A stretch of 64,000 bases of DNA from Brachionus rotundiformis (lineage: Eukaryota > Rotifera > Eurotatoria > Ploima > Brachionidae), in the NCBI GenBank assembly GCA_016802295.1, contig JAESIW010000157.1, positions 62,001 through 126,000 of the forward strand. The letters run 5' to 3'. Positions within the stretch are counted from its first letter, which is position 1, and every line of letters begins with the position of its first letter. This document shows positions 13,001 to 26,144 of this stretch, piece after piece. The position numbers and the translations under genes were made by a program. The notes beneath the pieces were generated by a model. It was not told the origin of the DNA. It ran no database searches and saw nothing but the letters and a program-made list of their open reading frames with translations.

Positions 13001-16000
13001 AAAATATTGCTAAGTTAACAGTTTTAGCCAATAATGATAATAATGTTGAATATAAAATAAACCATTCGGATAATCAATTAGTCAAAAGTACAAATTTATC
13101 TCGAGACGAAAATTTAGAAGACAATGAAAATTCACAGAAAGGTGAAATATATGAAAATAATAATAAACATTTGAATATTAAAAACTTAAACGAAGAAATG
13201 ATAAACTTAGAAAAACAAATTTTAGAGTTGCAACAAATAAACACTGACTTAAATACCAATCTAATCAGCTGGCAAAATGCAAACAATCTTTTAGAAAATG
13301 AAATAATTCAGCATCAAAACAGAAACTCAGAATTAAACAAGGAGTTTGAGGAATTAGTCAAAATAAAAAGTGAATCATTATTTGGAGAAAAAGAAATTCT
13401 TTTTAATAAACAAATTGATGATTTAAACAATCAAATTGAAGCTTTGAGTAAAAAATGTGAAAATATGAGTTCACTTGAAGAGAAAATTGAGTCGGACAAT
13501 GAAAAAATATCAGAGCTCAATATACAAATAAACCAAATGAAAGCAGTTAATGAAGAATCGAATAATCTTAATGAATTAAACTGTAAATTGGAAGAGCTGA
13601 AAAATAAATCTTCTTGTATTGGTCAAGAAATAAGCTGCTTAGAGGAATCTATTTTTGAAAAACAAAATATCACAAATCAGTTGAGTGAGAATCTTGTTGA
13701 ATGGCAAAAGGCAAATGAACATCTAGAACAACAAATTATTGCTCTCCAACAGCAAAATTCTGAACTCTCAAATAATAATTTGACTGATTCAAGTAATAAG
13801 GATCTTTTGGAAAAGATAAACAGTCTCGAGAAATATAATGAAGAGCTTTCGCATGTCATCGAGATGAATAAAAATGATAAAATAAGATCTGAACAAAATG
13901 AGATAGAAGCTGTCCAAAAGATAGAAGCTTTAGAATCATCCAAGCAAGAATTGCAGATTCAAAATATGGACTTACTCTGCGAGCTTGACTCATTACGTGC
14001 CGAAAAGGAAGCTCTGGAAGTCGAGCAACAAAGTTTGAGCGAAATTAAGCTTGATTTAGAGACACAGCTACTCAATATTACAAATAATAAGAATATAAAT
14101 GTAGAAAAAATTAATGACCATGAGCTCATTTCATCTGATTTTAACCAGAAATTATCAGATAATCAGGTTTATTATCAACAAATTATAAAAAATTTGGAAG
14201 CAGATATAGTTGATCGACAGAGTGAATTATCTTTGTTGAACCAAAACCTAGAATCGCTTCAATTATCCAAGCAACAATTAGAAAGTCAAAATATAACTCT
14301 GTCTAGTGAAGTCAACAATCTTAAAAAAGAAAATCAATTATTAAAACATAATTCGGAAGAATTAGAATTTAAACTTAGCGATTTTCACGAAAAAATTAAA
14401 TATTTAGATTCGCAAATATTGTTGAAGGACAAGGAATTAGCTGACTTACAGCCTTCTTCATACCGGGAAGTGATTAATGAACAAATCAGTGAACCCTTAA
14501 GCAATGGTAATGTTATTTTTAATTGCTTAAAAATTTTAATCAATTTATATGTATTTTAAATTCCTGATGAAATTAATTAATAGTTTAATCAATTTTTAAA
14601 CTTTTAAATCATATTCTACTTAGTATAATAATGTTCAAGTTTTAAGTCCTTTTAAGTATTTTTTTAAAAAATATATATATGATCTTACAAAATTATTTGT
14701 TTAAATCTAGTTTAGTAAATTAAATCAAAACTGTCCTCCAATTTTGTTCAAAACTTGTTTTGAATTTCATATTGTTGGTCATATCGTACGTGTTCTCCTA
14801 TGGCTCAACACAAGCTTATTTAGACTTAGACCGTGCATTAAAGCTCAACTGACCAATCCTAAATTCTAACTATAATTGCATTGTCTAATAGCATGAACAA
14901 AGGTTTAGGTACGCTTCAAACTATGATTGTTAATTTTAAGACTTGATCTTAACTTGAAGTCATAAAATGAAAACAATTTTTTAACTATGCATTTGGTGCA
15001 GCACCAAAAACCAATAAACCAATATATTGGAAGTATTGATTTTTTTAAAATCTGATTGCTTTATAAACTAATTCAAGATCTAGTACAGGATAATCGAACA
15101 AAAAATTAATGTTTAATTTTCTAAATAGCCTAATTATTATTGTGAACTTTTATAACATTATTTAACAAAATTAAACTATTTTTAGAGAAAAATATTAATT
15201 TTAAATATCTTGATAAATTTAAAAAAAAAAAACATTCGTTTAACAGTAGATATAAAAAATAATGGGTAAATAATATGTATTTTTAAATAATAAAAATAAT
15301 ATAAGTTTATAAAAATTCAATAAAATTAAAATTTTTAAAATATTTGAACCAAGAATAAAAGATTTATGTTCATTAATATTTAATTAGCTAAAGTAATCAA
15401 TGTATTATTTTTACTAAAAAATATATTTGATTGCTTTAAAAAATATTTAAATAATTATAAAATTCCTAGCATTCGAAACATGCGTTAATCGTTTTCAATT
15501 TTTTAACTTCCATAAAAAAAATTATTTGTCAAATATTAAATTAAAATAATTAAGTAATTTTAAAGTGGTATTAGCAGGAGAAGATACAACATCGAGTAAA
15601 GCTTGTGTACACCTCAAGTATAGCACTTTCTTCAAGAAAAAAAAAAGTTTTTTTTAACCAGACCTCCAATTAAAGCTTAAGCCTTTTCAAATTCCGCGCA
15701 TTAGCAATGTACATTGGCAATTTGTTTCGAATTGAGTAACCTTGTTTGTAAGAAAATTACATTTTGTTTATTAAATGCTTCTTTTACTTTCTGTAAATAC
15801 TTCTTTTGTGAGGTCTTAGATTATTTATTCCATATTGAGCGTATAAACAAGCATCTTCCATAAAATTTAACTTCTTATCAGCATCTTAAGCGTTTGAATA
15901 AGATGGCCTATCTGCCTTGTCTTTAAAAAATTGGTAAGATCCATTTTGTTCAACTTATCGTTATAACTGAACTTTGGTATCAGTCTAATCGCACTTCTAT

Positions 16001-19000
16001 GCATTTTCCAACTCATTTATATTTTTTAAACAGTAAGGAAACCATAATAAAATGGCATGGATTTGCATTAAACTCAAGAGTGTGTTTTGATACGAAATTT
16101 ATACAATTTTTTGTTAAGCCCGGCTTCTTTTTTGATTTATCAGCACTATGTCCAACTTGAACGTCCCATTTTGTATCATGTTTTATGAATATTCGAAGGT
16201 TCTTCTCACATCTGATTCAAATAAAGCTATAATAAGGCTAATAGCTCAGAAATTTTTCATTAAAAGGTCATTCTTTTTAAGATATTCTTTTTATTTTGTT
16301 CCTAAAATTAGATTTGATTAAAACTAAATAATTAAATTCTTAATGGAAATAAAAATATTTTTATTTCAGTTTGATATTTTGTTAAAAACTTGTGATGAGT
16401 TCTAATCAAATCAATATTTTATCTGATCTATAAATAAGTCAACATAAGATCAAACTCTAAAGGATTATTTGCTTGTTCTTTAAAAGGATATTTAATTTTA
16501 AATATTAAATATATAGTTGATTAAATCAATTTAAAGAAAAGACTAAGAGGTTTTTAATTTTAATTAATATTAATTAAATCTTTATGTGTTAAAATAAAAT
16601 TTTGTTATTTTCTTTTAAAATTTTTTGAATTTAAATGATTAATTTTAGATCAATTTTCGAAATGATATAGTGAAAATATTCGAAATAAAGACTTATTTGA
16701 TCTATTTTATTTTATTAATCTATCTATTTTTATCTTAATTTGAATATTAAAAGAATGAAGTTTTTTTTCATTAAGATAATTTGTATCAAATCCATATTTA
16801 AATCATTTTTAGCTGAATAAAGTATATTTAAATAAATATTACTAATCAAACAAAAAAATGGAATTTTTTTCAATTTTAAATTTAATTAAAAATTTTTTAA
16901 GGAAATTTACACTGGGGAAATGAAACTTTTGAACAAAAAATTGATTTTGAGAAAAATGAAGAAAATCTGAAAAATCAAATTTCAATACTAGAAAAAATAA
17001 TAAAAAAACTGAAAATTTTGAATAAAGAAGAGATATCAAAATATACAAATCAATTGTGCTTGTATGAAAAGATAAATCGATTACAAAATATTTTGATTAA
17101 AAAATTCGAGTCAGAAAATGAATCAATATCAAAAATATTAGAAAAAAAATCCATCAATGAACAAAATGACTTACAAAATATACAAGGTAATGATTCGGAA
17201 AAAATTATCGAGTTAAAACAGGCTAATGAAAAATTAGAAATTGAAATTAATAAATTAGACACTTTAAAGCTACAATCTGAATGTGACATAATAACATATA
17301 AAAATGAGTTAGATTCAAAAAACGAAGAGCTGGAACAATTGAATAAAAGAGTACAAAATTTAAGTGATTTACTCAAAATAAACGACTCAAATGAGGATCT
17401 AAACCAAAAAATTAAAAATATTGAAGATGAAATATTAAGCAAACAAGAAGTATATTCTCAATTGGAACAAAGTCTTTATGAATGGAACACTTCGAGTGAA
17501 TTACTTGAACAGCAAATTTCTTCAAATAAAGATTTGAATGAGAAATTGAATATTGAATTAATTAACATTGCCGACCAAAATTTGAATAAAGTTCCGATTC
17601 AAGATGAAAATTCATTGGAAGCATTAAATAATCTCGAAAAAAATAAACAAGATTTTAATGCGAAAATATCCAAACTAGAAGAAGAAATACTTCAGTGTCA
17701 AAAATTGAATACCGAACTTGAAGATAATCTAAATCAGTGGCTTCAAGCGAACACGATATTAGAAAATCGAATCTTTGAATTGCAAGAACAAAATACTAAT
17801 CTACTCAAAGAATTTGAAATAAAAGCAAATGATGAATTAGAAAGAAGTCCTAAATTTTTTAAAAATAAAGAGACTCTGACTGAATTCGATTCATTTAGTG
17901 ATTTAACTGATACATTGGAGGAAAAGACAAATAATCTTAGTCAAATAACCACAGATATTAAATTAATCGAGGATGAAATATTAAAAAATCAGGAACTATA
18001 CAATCAATTACGCGAAAATTTAGCCGAATGGCAAAAATCAAATAGCAATCTCGAAAATGAAATTTTAGAACAGCAGTCAAAAAATAATGAATTAGTTTTA
18101 GCACATCAATACTATGAATCGGTCGATATATTTGACAAAAAGTATTCTGAACTAAAAAATGATTACGAAGCCAAGTTGCAAACAATTAGAGCGGAAAACG
18201 ATGAATTAAAAATTGAACTAAATGAACAAAATATTGCTAAGTTAACAGTTTTAGCCAATAATGATAATAATGTTGAATATAAAATAAACCATTCGGATAA
18301 TCAATTAGTCAAAAGTACAAATTTATCTCGAGACGAAAATTTAGAAGACAATGAAAATTCACAGAAAGGTGAAATATATGAAAATAATAATAAACATTTG
18401 AATATTAAAAACTTAAACGAAGAAATGATAAACTTAGAAAAACAAATTTTAGAGTTGCAACAAATAAACACTGACTTAAATACCAATCTAATCAGCTGGC
18501 AAAATGCAAACAATCTTTTAGAAAATGAAATAATTCAGCATCAAAACAGAAACTCAGAATTAAACAAGGAGTTTGAGGAATTAGTCAAAATAAAAAGTGA
18601 ATCATTATTTGGAGAAAAAGAAATTCTTTTTAATAAACAAATTGATGATTTAAACAATCAAATTGAAGCTTTGAGTAAAAAATGTGAAAATATGAGTTCA
18701 CTTGAAGAGAAAATTGAGTCGGACAATGAAAAAATATCAGAGCTCAATATACAAATAAACCAAATGAAAGCAGTTAATGAAGAATCGAATAATCTTAATG
18801 AATTAAACTGTAAATTGGAAGAGCTGAAAAATAAATCTTCTTGTATTGGTCAAGAAATAAGCTGCTTAGAGGAATCTATTTTTGAAAAACAAAATATCAC
18901 AAATCAGTTGAGTGAGAATCTTGTTGAATGGCAAAAGGCAAATGAACATCTAGAACAACAAATTATTGCTCTCCAACAGCAAAATTCTGAACTCTCAAAT

Positions 19001-22000
19001 AATAATTTGACTGATTCAAGTAATAAGGATCTTTTGGAAAAGATAAACAGTCTCGAGAAATATAATGAAGAGCTTTCGCATGTCATCGAGATGAATAAAA
19101 ATGATAAAATAAGATCTGAACAAAATGAGATAGAAGCTGTCCAAAAGATAGAAGCTTTAGAATCATCCAAGCAAGAATTGCAGATTCAAAATATGGACTT
19201 ACTCTGTGAGCTTGACTCATTACGTGCCGAAAAGGAAGCTCTGGAAGTCGAGCAACAAAGTTTGAGCGAAATTAAGCTTGATTTAGAGACACAGCTACTC
19301 AATATTACAAATAATAAGAATATAAATGTAGAAAAAATTAATGACCATGAGCTCATTTCATCTGATTTTAACCAGAAATTATCAGATAATCAGGTTTATT
19401 ATCAACAAATTATAAAAAATTTGGAAGCAGATATAGTTGATCGACAGAGTGAATTATCTTTGTTGAACCAAAACCTAGAATCGCTTCAATTATCCAAGCA
19501 ACAATTAGAAAGTCAAAATATAACTCTGTCTAGTGAAATCAACAATCTTAAAAAAGAAAATCAATTATTAAAACATAATTCGGAAGAATTAGAATTTAAA
19601 CTTAGCGATTTTCACGAAAAAATTAAATATTTAGATTCGCAAATATTGTTGAAGGACAAGGAATTAGCTGACTTACAGCCATCTTCATACCGGGAAGTGA
19701 TTAATGAACAAATCAGTGAACCCTTAAGCAATGGTAATGTTATTTTTAATTGCTTAAAAATTTCAATCAATTTATATGTATTTTAAATTCCTGATGAAAT
19801 TAGTTAATAGGTTAATCAATTTTTAAACTTTTAAATCATATTCTACTTAGTATAATAATGTTCAAGTTTTAAGTCCTTTTAAGTATTTTTTCAAAAAATA
19901 TATATATGATCTTACAAAATCATTTGTTTAAATCTAGTATAGTAAATTAAATCAAAACTGTCCTCCAATTTTGTTCAAAACTTGTTTTGAATTTCATATT
20001 GTTGGTCATATCGTACGTGTTTTCCTTTGGCTCAACNNNNNNNNNNNNNNNNNNNNNNNNNNNNNNNNNNNNNNNNNNNNNNNNNNNNNNNNNNNNNNNN
20101 NNNNNNNNNNNNNNNNNNNNNNNNNNNNNNNNNNNNNNNNNNNNNNNNNNNNNNNNNNNNNNNNNNNNNNNNNNNNNNNNNNNNNNNNNNNNNNNNNNNN
20201 NNNNNNNNNNNNNNNNNNNNNNNNNNNNNNNNNNNNNNNNNNNNNNNNNNNNNNNNNNNNNNNNNNNNNNNNNNNNNNNNNNNNNNNNNNNNNNNNNNNN
20301 NNNNNNNNNNNNNNNNNNNNNNNNNNNNNNNNNNNNNNNNNNNNNNNNNNNNNNNNNNNNNNNNNNNNNNNNNNNNAGAGAGTAAACTATTCGAAAGTTC
20401 AAAAAACATAGATAAACTACAACAAATTAAAAATGAATCTTCATTAAATGCGAATAGGAATATTTCTAATTTGAGCGAATTTGATCACAAGACCGAGTCA
20501 AATACTTCTATTTTAATTGACAAGATTTTTCAGTTAGAACAGGATCTCGCTTTATTAACTGATCATGTAGACGAGGATTTTGCACTAAATTCGTTTTCAG
20601 TTCAAGCAGTTAATGAATTAGTCGAAAATGTTACAAATCTTAAAACTGAAAATTCTAGATTGCAAAATGAAATTGAGTATTTAAAGTCCATCTCTAATAG
20701 ATTTAATCTTTTTGATGATTCAAGTAACGAAAAAAGGCAAAATAGCTTTGAATTGTGCAAAAAGCTAGATTCTGATCTCGTTGTAGCTGAAGATAGCTCA
20801 AATATTTCAAATACGAAGAATGAGTCATATAATGCTGAATATCTCGAAAGAATTAATGACTTCCAAGAGACTATCACTAATCTGAACCAGAAATTATCAG
20901 ATAATCAGGTTTATTATCAACAAATTATAAAAAATTTGGAAGCAGATATAGTTGATCGACAGAGTGAATTATCTTTGTTGAACCAAAACCTAGAATCGCT
21001 TCAATTATCCAAGCAACAATTAGAAAGTCAAAATATAACTCTGTCTAGTGAAGTCAACAATCTTAAAAAAGAAAATCAATTATTAAAACATAATTCGGAA
21101 GAATTAGAATTTAAACTTAGCGATTTGCACGAAAAAATTAAATATTTAGATTCGCAAATATTGTTGAAGGACAAAGAATTATATGAAATAAAATCTACAA
21201 ATAGTCCTTCATCTATTGATTCAAAATCCGTTAATGAAGATAAAGAAGAAATCGAACTTAGTCTTAACAAACAAGAATTTTATGAATCTAAATTTATTGA
21301 TCTAAATAATCAAATAAATGAATTAAATTCAAATATTAAAATGAAAGATGAACAAATTGTTGAATTCAAGAGTCAAATTAACATTCTAAATCTTAATGTT
21401 GAAGATAATCAAATTCAGAATAGCTTATTGACCAATATGGTTCAGAAATATAAACTTATCATTCATAAACTCGAAGATCAATCTAAAAGAATGAATATTT
21501 TGTATGAAAATATCTTGAGTTCTCAGCGCAGACTGATTTCAAGACAAGATAAACGCTACAATGACGTTCTTCATTCTCTCATAGACTCATTTGAAGACTT
21601 AGAACCGGATCAAATTGATAATAAAGTTCAAGAAATTGAATCAGACTTGAACAATTTAGTTCAAATATTAAATAACATAAAAGACAATGATTTGGAAAAA
21701 CCTACAACAGGTTGTTTTAACTCACCATATTCACTCAAAAGTTTTAAACAATTCATTAGTCAACAGTCTTCTCCTATAGAGTGCTCCCATTCAGTCAATT
21801 CCCTTGTTGACGAATGTGAAATGAGCTCTCAAATAGATAGCAGTTTAAATAGAATAGAAAATAATGATGTAACAAATTTATTGCTTATGGTTAAAAAGTG
21901 TGATGCTGGAACCCAATGTGACATAAAAAGCAACTATCAACATTCAGGATCTTTAAGGTTAGGTACTGATTTTAATGAGATAAATAATCTACAAGATTTG

Positions 22001-25000
22001 ATCGCAAACTATTTAAACTTAATCAAAAACTATAAATCCTTATTAGTTAAATTAGATGCTGTTAATGTAGATAACTCTGAACTTAGATTAGCATACAACT
22101 CTTTGAATGACGAATTTTTAAAGTTAAAAAAATACAATTTATTTGATCAGATTACTGAAGAAACTAGTCAGTGGGAATTGTCTAATAGCGAACAAATTCA
22201 AAACCTCAAAGCAGCTTACCAGAGTTTATATTCACTATTTCAGCATCACAAATCACAGTCTATAATATCATATAACAAGCTGCATAGTGCCTTTATTAAT
22301 TTGATTGAATTGTCTGATAAAAAATTGTAAGCAGCTTTAGAAATCCTAATTAGAGCTTTAATAATTTTAGACTCTTGGCCAAAACTAGCGTGGATAAAAT
22401 CCTAAATTAAAGGCTCAGAGTCCAAAATGTGCAAAATTAACAAAATTGCTTTATCTGTATTAGAAATCACACGCTTCATTTGTTTTAAATGTTTGAAATT
22501 TTATCTAGCTTTTAATTTTATCATTTATTTATTTTATTAATAAATTTTTAAACGAAATTGAATTTATTTTTTTATAGACGTCCCAAATCCGATTATCTAG
22601 AAGCTCAGGTGTGTATCTTAATGAACATTTTTAATTAAGATGTATTTTAAAAATATTAAATATTTTCAGTCCACTCAAGCTGAAAACGATCCATGTTTGC
22701 CTAAACAATATCAAGAGCTATCATGGTATGTATCAGATAGTCATATTATTATTTAAATTGAATAAGTTAGAAAATAATTTAGAATTTTAACATTTTTGTT
22801 TACTATTGACTTGGTATAGATACAAATAGAAGGACTATACTTAATCATTTGGTAAATTTTTTCAAAAACACTTTTTTCAATTTTAAAAATTAACTTTTTT
22901 GATCAATATTTACTATTTTTTCAAATGAAACTCCCCATATTAAAATTAGATAAGGAAAGTTTTTAATCAAATTAGTTTTTAAATTTTAAGTTTTATCAGT
23001 AGTTTTAATTATAGATAGGGAATCATGAATTATATTTGGTGATAATTCGACACGTTTAACAAAAAATGTTATGGTTATACATTAATTTTTTATTTAGAAA
23101 TTAATTAGAAATTTTTTTAGTTACAACTTCTTATCTTGATAATTAAAATTTGATGTTATAAGTTGTATAAACTCCGGCCCTATTTGACTAAGCTTCTTTC
23201 GGCTTTTTGCATGGTAACCTCCTTAAATTATTTTTGAAAATGTTTATTAATTCAAATATTAAAAACTTGGTTTACATAGCATTAATGTAAAATTTTTCAT
23301 TCTTTAAAATTGAATAAAAAATATTCTAATTAAAATGATCTAGAAACTAAATCAAAATTAACAAAATAAAGATAAAATTAAACATGATTTAAAGGTGTTA
23401 ATTTTTATTCTCTAGAATGGAAATGATTAGTTTTTAAAATTTTAATTAACGCAAAGCAATAATAATATTTAAATTTTAAAATAAAAAATGCAGATACCTA
23501 ATATGTTATTCTAAATTTTTTTCTGATCATATTTAATAAAAGAAAAATATTTATTTATTATTTTTAGTTATGAAAATGCTAGTTTAAAATCCGAAATAGA
23601 TAAATTGGACACAAGACTTCAAACTGAAGAACTTAAAAATGAAGTTCTTAAACAAAAATTGAAAGATTATGAAATCCAAATTGAGCTCTCTAGCTCCAAG
23701 ATTAATGTAAAAAACGCTAAATTAGTATATTATGTAATATTTGTTATAATAAAAAATATTTTAAGGTTTTAAACGGTCAGATCGAGCTGAAGGAAAACGA
23801 ATTTAAAGAATTTAAATTTAAAATAGATCAAATCGAATCAGCTAAAGACAAAACGATTGAGAAATTAACAAAAAAAAATGACGTAAGATTGTTCAAAATT
23901 TGCCAGTAAACTCTTTTTAATTTAATTTTAAAAACCTATCTAAAAATTTCAATCAAATCTGAACAATATCCTTTGAACAGAACAGAATATAATAATTCAA
24001 TTTATCTATTTTTTATTGATTGTTTTTGATTCAAGTTTTTGTTGAATCGTTGCCATTATGAAATTAAAGGAGTTGTTTGTGGAAAAACTTCATTTTTTCT
24101 TAAATTTACTTAATTAAAAATTTCAAAAAAAAATCTTAAAAAATTATGATAAAATATATACTTTATTTTTACCTTTGAAATGAGACATTAATTTGAATCA
24201 CAAATGTTTAAGAATTTTATCAATTGAAAGCATGCTAAAAAGCATAGAATTTTTTAGTAGAAAAATAATTATTGCTTTAGGTATAGGTTCTAGTATAATA
24301 GTATATTCAATTCTTAAAAATCGGATAAAAGTAGCTTACTGGCGATTAATTAGATTATAAGTTAATAGAAAATTTAATTTCAGAGCCTTGTCGAAGAATG
24401 TGAACTACTCAAAAGTCAATTATCAAGTCTAAGACATGAAAAAAATGAGCTTGAATCCAATGTTGAGGATTTAAAGCGCACACTTAAGCTAACTGAAAAA
24501 GAATCACAAGTAATTAATAATCAAAATATTTAATTTTTTAATAAAATTTTTTTTTAGTATAATTTAAAGCTTGATTTAATGGTAAGTTTTAATTATTAGA
24601 ATAAAATTTTCAAAGTTTAATTTATCAAAATGTGCCCTTAAAGCATATAAGAGCAAAGCTTTTAACTCCAAATAATGAAGAATTGGCGATTGGCGCCGAC
24701 GGAAAACCACTTAAAGCAATTTTGCCTCCTCTTTCACAGAATTCTAGCACCAAGTCGAATTCGAGTCTTAATTCGACAGACAAAGCTGATATACTGAACG
24801 ACTTTGCCATTGATATAACACATATTGAAAAAATGGTCCAAGATTCAGACTCGATTATCTTAGAAAAAAAGTAATTTCTTACAAATTGAAATAATTAAAA
24901 TTGATATTTATCTAAATAAAGGCCTCTTGATGGCGTTCAGTCATGCTTGAAATCTCTTAGAGATCAAATGAGTGAATTGCAGACCCAAGTTTATGAACAA

Positions 25001-25204
25001 GCAAGGGAATCATCTACATGGCGCTACAAGTTAGGTTTTACCTGTGAAAAATGTGAAATGAAATGGGAAATTGAACACCAAGTTAGGGATTCAAAGAATA
25101 AACTGGATGGGGATGATGAGTTTCTTGAAAGCTCTGTAACACAACAAATACCTAAGTGCAATTGCACAAAATTAAATGAGGAAAAAGAAACAAACTTAAA
25201 CTAA
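10049..25204 (+). CDS. giant coiled-coil protein with duplicated central exon
   Basis: Exons that join in phase: 10049-10253, 10502-10651, 10703-14506, 16902-19733, one starting inside the assembly gap and ending 22326, then 22578-22608, 22670-22725, 23568-23724, 23766-23882, 24384-24509, 24558-24581, 24644-24870 and 24922-25204. The product exceeds 2,400 residues and is mostly Glu/Asn/Lys/Leu heptad coiled coil, as in golgin-, centrosome- or cytoskeleton-type proteins; I cannot name the family. A motif around a single Trp (for example ENLAEWQKSNSNLE) recurs five times per duplicated block. The C-terminus is different: a short Pro/Ser stretch (ADGKPLKAILPPL) and a Cys-rich tail with CEKCEMKW and CNC. 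The start is ATG 10049 after a divergent promoter. The 24-bp exon and the 24582-24643 intron are the weakest joins. Assembly around the gap is suspect. Confidence 0.75.
11965..14809 (+). repeat. direct duplication, copy 1 (2,845 bp)
   Basis: This block reappears at 17192-20036 at a constant offset of 5,227 bp with no indels seen. It covers most of one coiled-coil exon, its donor site at 14507 and about 300 bp of intron. By eye about a dozen single-base differences separate the copies, and they are denser in the intronic part. The left edge is sharp (shared from GATTCGG); the right edge of copy 2 is hidden by the assembly gap. Confidence 0.95.
15560..16260 (-). mobile_element. decayed non-LTR retrotransposon (LINE) relic in intron
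   Basis: On the minus strand, broken frames give the C-terminal part of a LINE reverse transcriptase: an EKNLRIFIKHDTKWD-like stretch, then RSAIRLIPKFSYNDKLNKMD, then GHLIQTLKML, then a RNKLP...ARNLKRLKL ending typical of the (W)NxLP...A..lN.FK motif. Several stops and frame changes interrupt it. It lies inside the 2.4-kb intron 14507-16901, antisense to the host gene. Its 3' end (near 15613-15640) resembles sequence at 60104-60150, which suggests the same family. Confidence 0.7.
17192..20036 (+). repeat. direct duplication, copy 2 (2,845 bp, runs into gap)
   Basis: This is the second copy of the block at 11965-14809. It sits in an exon that begins with its own unique 290 bp (16902-17191), and it joins copy 1's exon in phase across the 14507-16901 intron. 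It ends exactly at the run of N. Confidence 0.95.
20037..20376. other. assembly gap (340 N)
   Basis: A run of N hides the end of duplication copy 2, the following intron and the start of the next coiled-coil exon. Open frames spanning it are artefacts of unknown bases. Confidence 1.
20885..21181 (+). repeat. third partial copy of coiled-coil segment (297 bp)
   Basis: It matches 14143-14439 and 19370-19666 with two mismatches seen (TTT/TTG and AGG/AAG), and both edges are abrupt. It encodes the KLSDNQVYYQQ...LLKDKEL segment. After it the reading continues uniquely, while the other two copies continue with ADLQPSS. Confidence 0.9.
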
Positions 25205-26144
25205 ATTTATTTAGAATGATAATTGTTAAACTTATCTTTGATTATTGTTAAATTTGTTGGCATTTGGTTTATTTATTTTTTATTTATTTATATTGAATAT
25301 CAAAAAATAATTTTAATGAAATAAATATATATTTAATTTAAGAATATAACAAGTTTATTTCCTATTTTTTTAAATTGTTCAATATTAATTGATTTTTTTG
25401 CCTAAAACTTTCAAATAATCAGCTAATTGTTCTGGGCTATTTGATTGAATAAATCAGTTATAATCACATCATTCTAGGAATCCGTCGAGCTCCTTGTGGA
25501 CTATTTGCTTTCCACTCACGTCGATCTTTTTGATTGTAGAACCTTGTTAATACAAAAAGTACATACTAAATCCGGTAAAGATAATTAAGTTCTTAGGGGC
25601 AACTTTAGTTTAACACTAGAAGCACCAAAAGAGTCAAAATGACTCGTTTTAAAAAAATTTAAATCCTCATATTTTTGACAGATTTTAATATTTAATCAAT
25701 CTTTTATGAATAATGTAGATTTTATCTTTATAATTAAAAAAAATTTAAATATCGCAAAACTGCTACAAATATTTAAACAATATTTTAGACTAAAAAATCA
25801 CTAAAAAATGCTTGGTGCTTCTAGTGTTAATAGGATAGTTCCATATTGTATTCAACCGTATTGCATATGAAACAAAATTTAGGTTGAAATTTTTATATGT
25901 TTATAGATCATTTTTGTTTAGGAAAGAATAAATGACGATTTAAAATTTAAATATATATAAAGATTATCTATTTTCATTATATCATGATCTCATAGACGAT
26001 TCTTTATCGAAATTAAATTTAAATAAATTTAATAGATAGCTCTTTATTAAAAAGAAAAAAATCGAATGCAATCTTTATTAATTTATTATTTTTCCATTAA
26101 AAAAAAGATTGATAAATAAATAAAAAAGAATCTTGAATTAAAAA
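25205..26144. other. convergent intergenic region
   Basis: This lies between the 3' ends of the coiled-coil gene (+) and the lectin gene (-). An AATAAA near 25320 could serve the coiled-coil transcript. Apart from the MITE at 25610-25830, I see nothing. Confidence 0.6.
25610..25830. mobile_element. piggyBac-type MITE
   Basis: TTAA direct repeats (25610-25613 and 25827-25830) flank a 213-bp element with perfect 15-bp terminal inverted repeats (CACTAGAAGCACCAA). A subterminal palindrome, GAGTCAAAATGACTC, sits just inside the left end. The TTAA target duplication and lack of coding capacity fit a non-autonomous piggyBac-superfamily element. Confidence 0.8.

Noticed and set aside
11961..13943. 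Minus-strand ORFs antisense to the coiled-coil exon, repeated at 17050-19170
   Set aside because: Shadow frames of a strongly biased coding exon; they recur only because the exon is duplicated.
19947..20411. Open frames on both strands spanning the gap
   Set aside because: They are open only because N cannot form stop codons.
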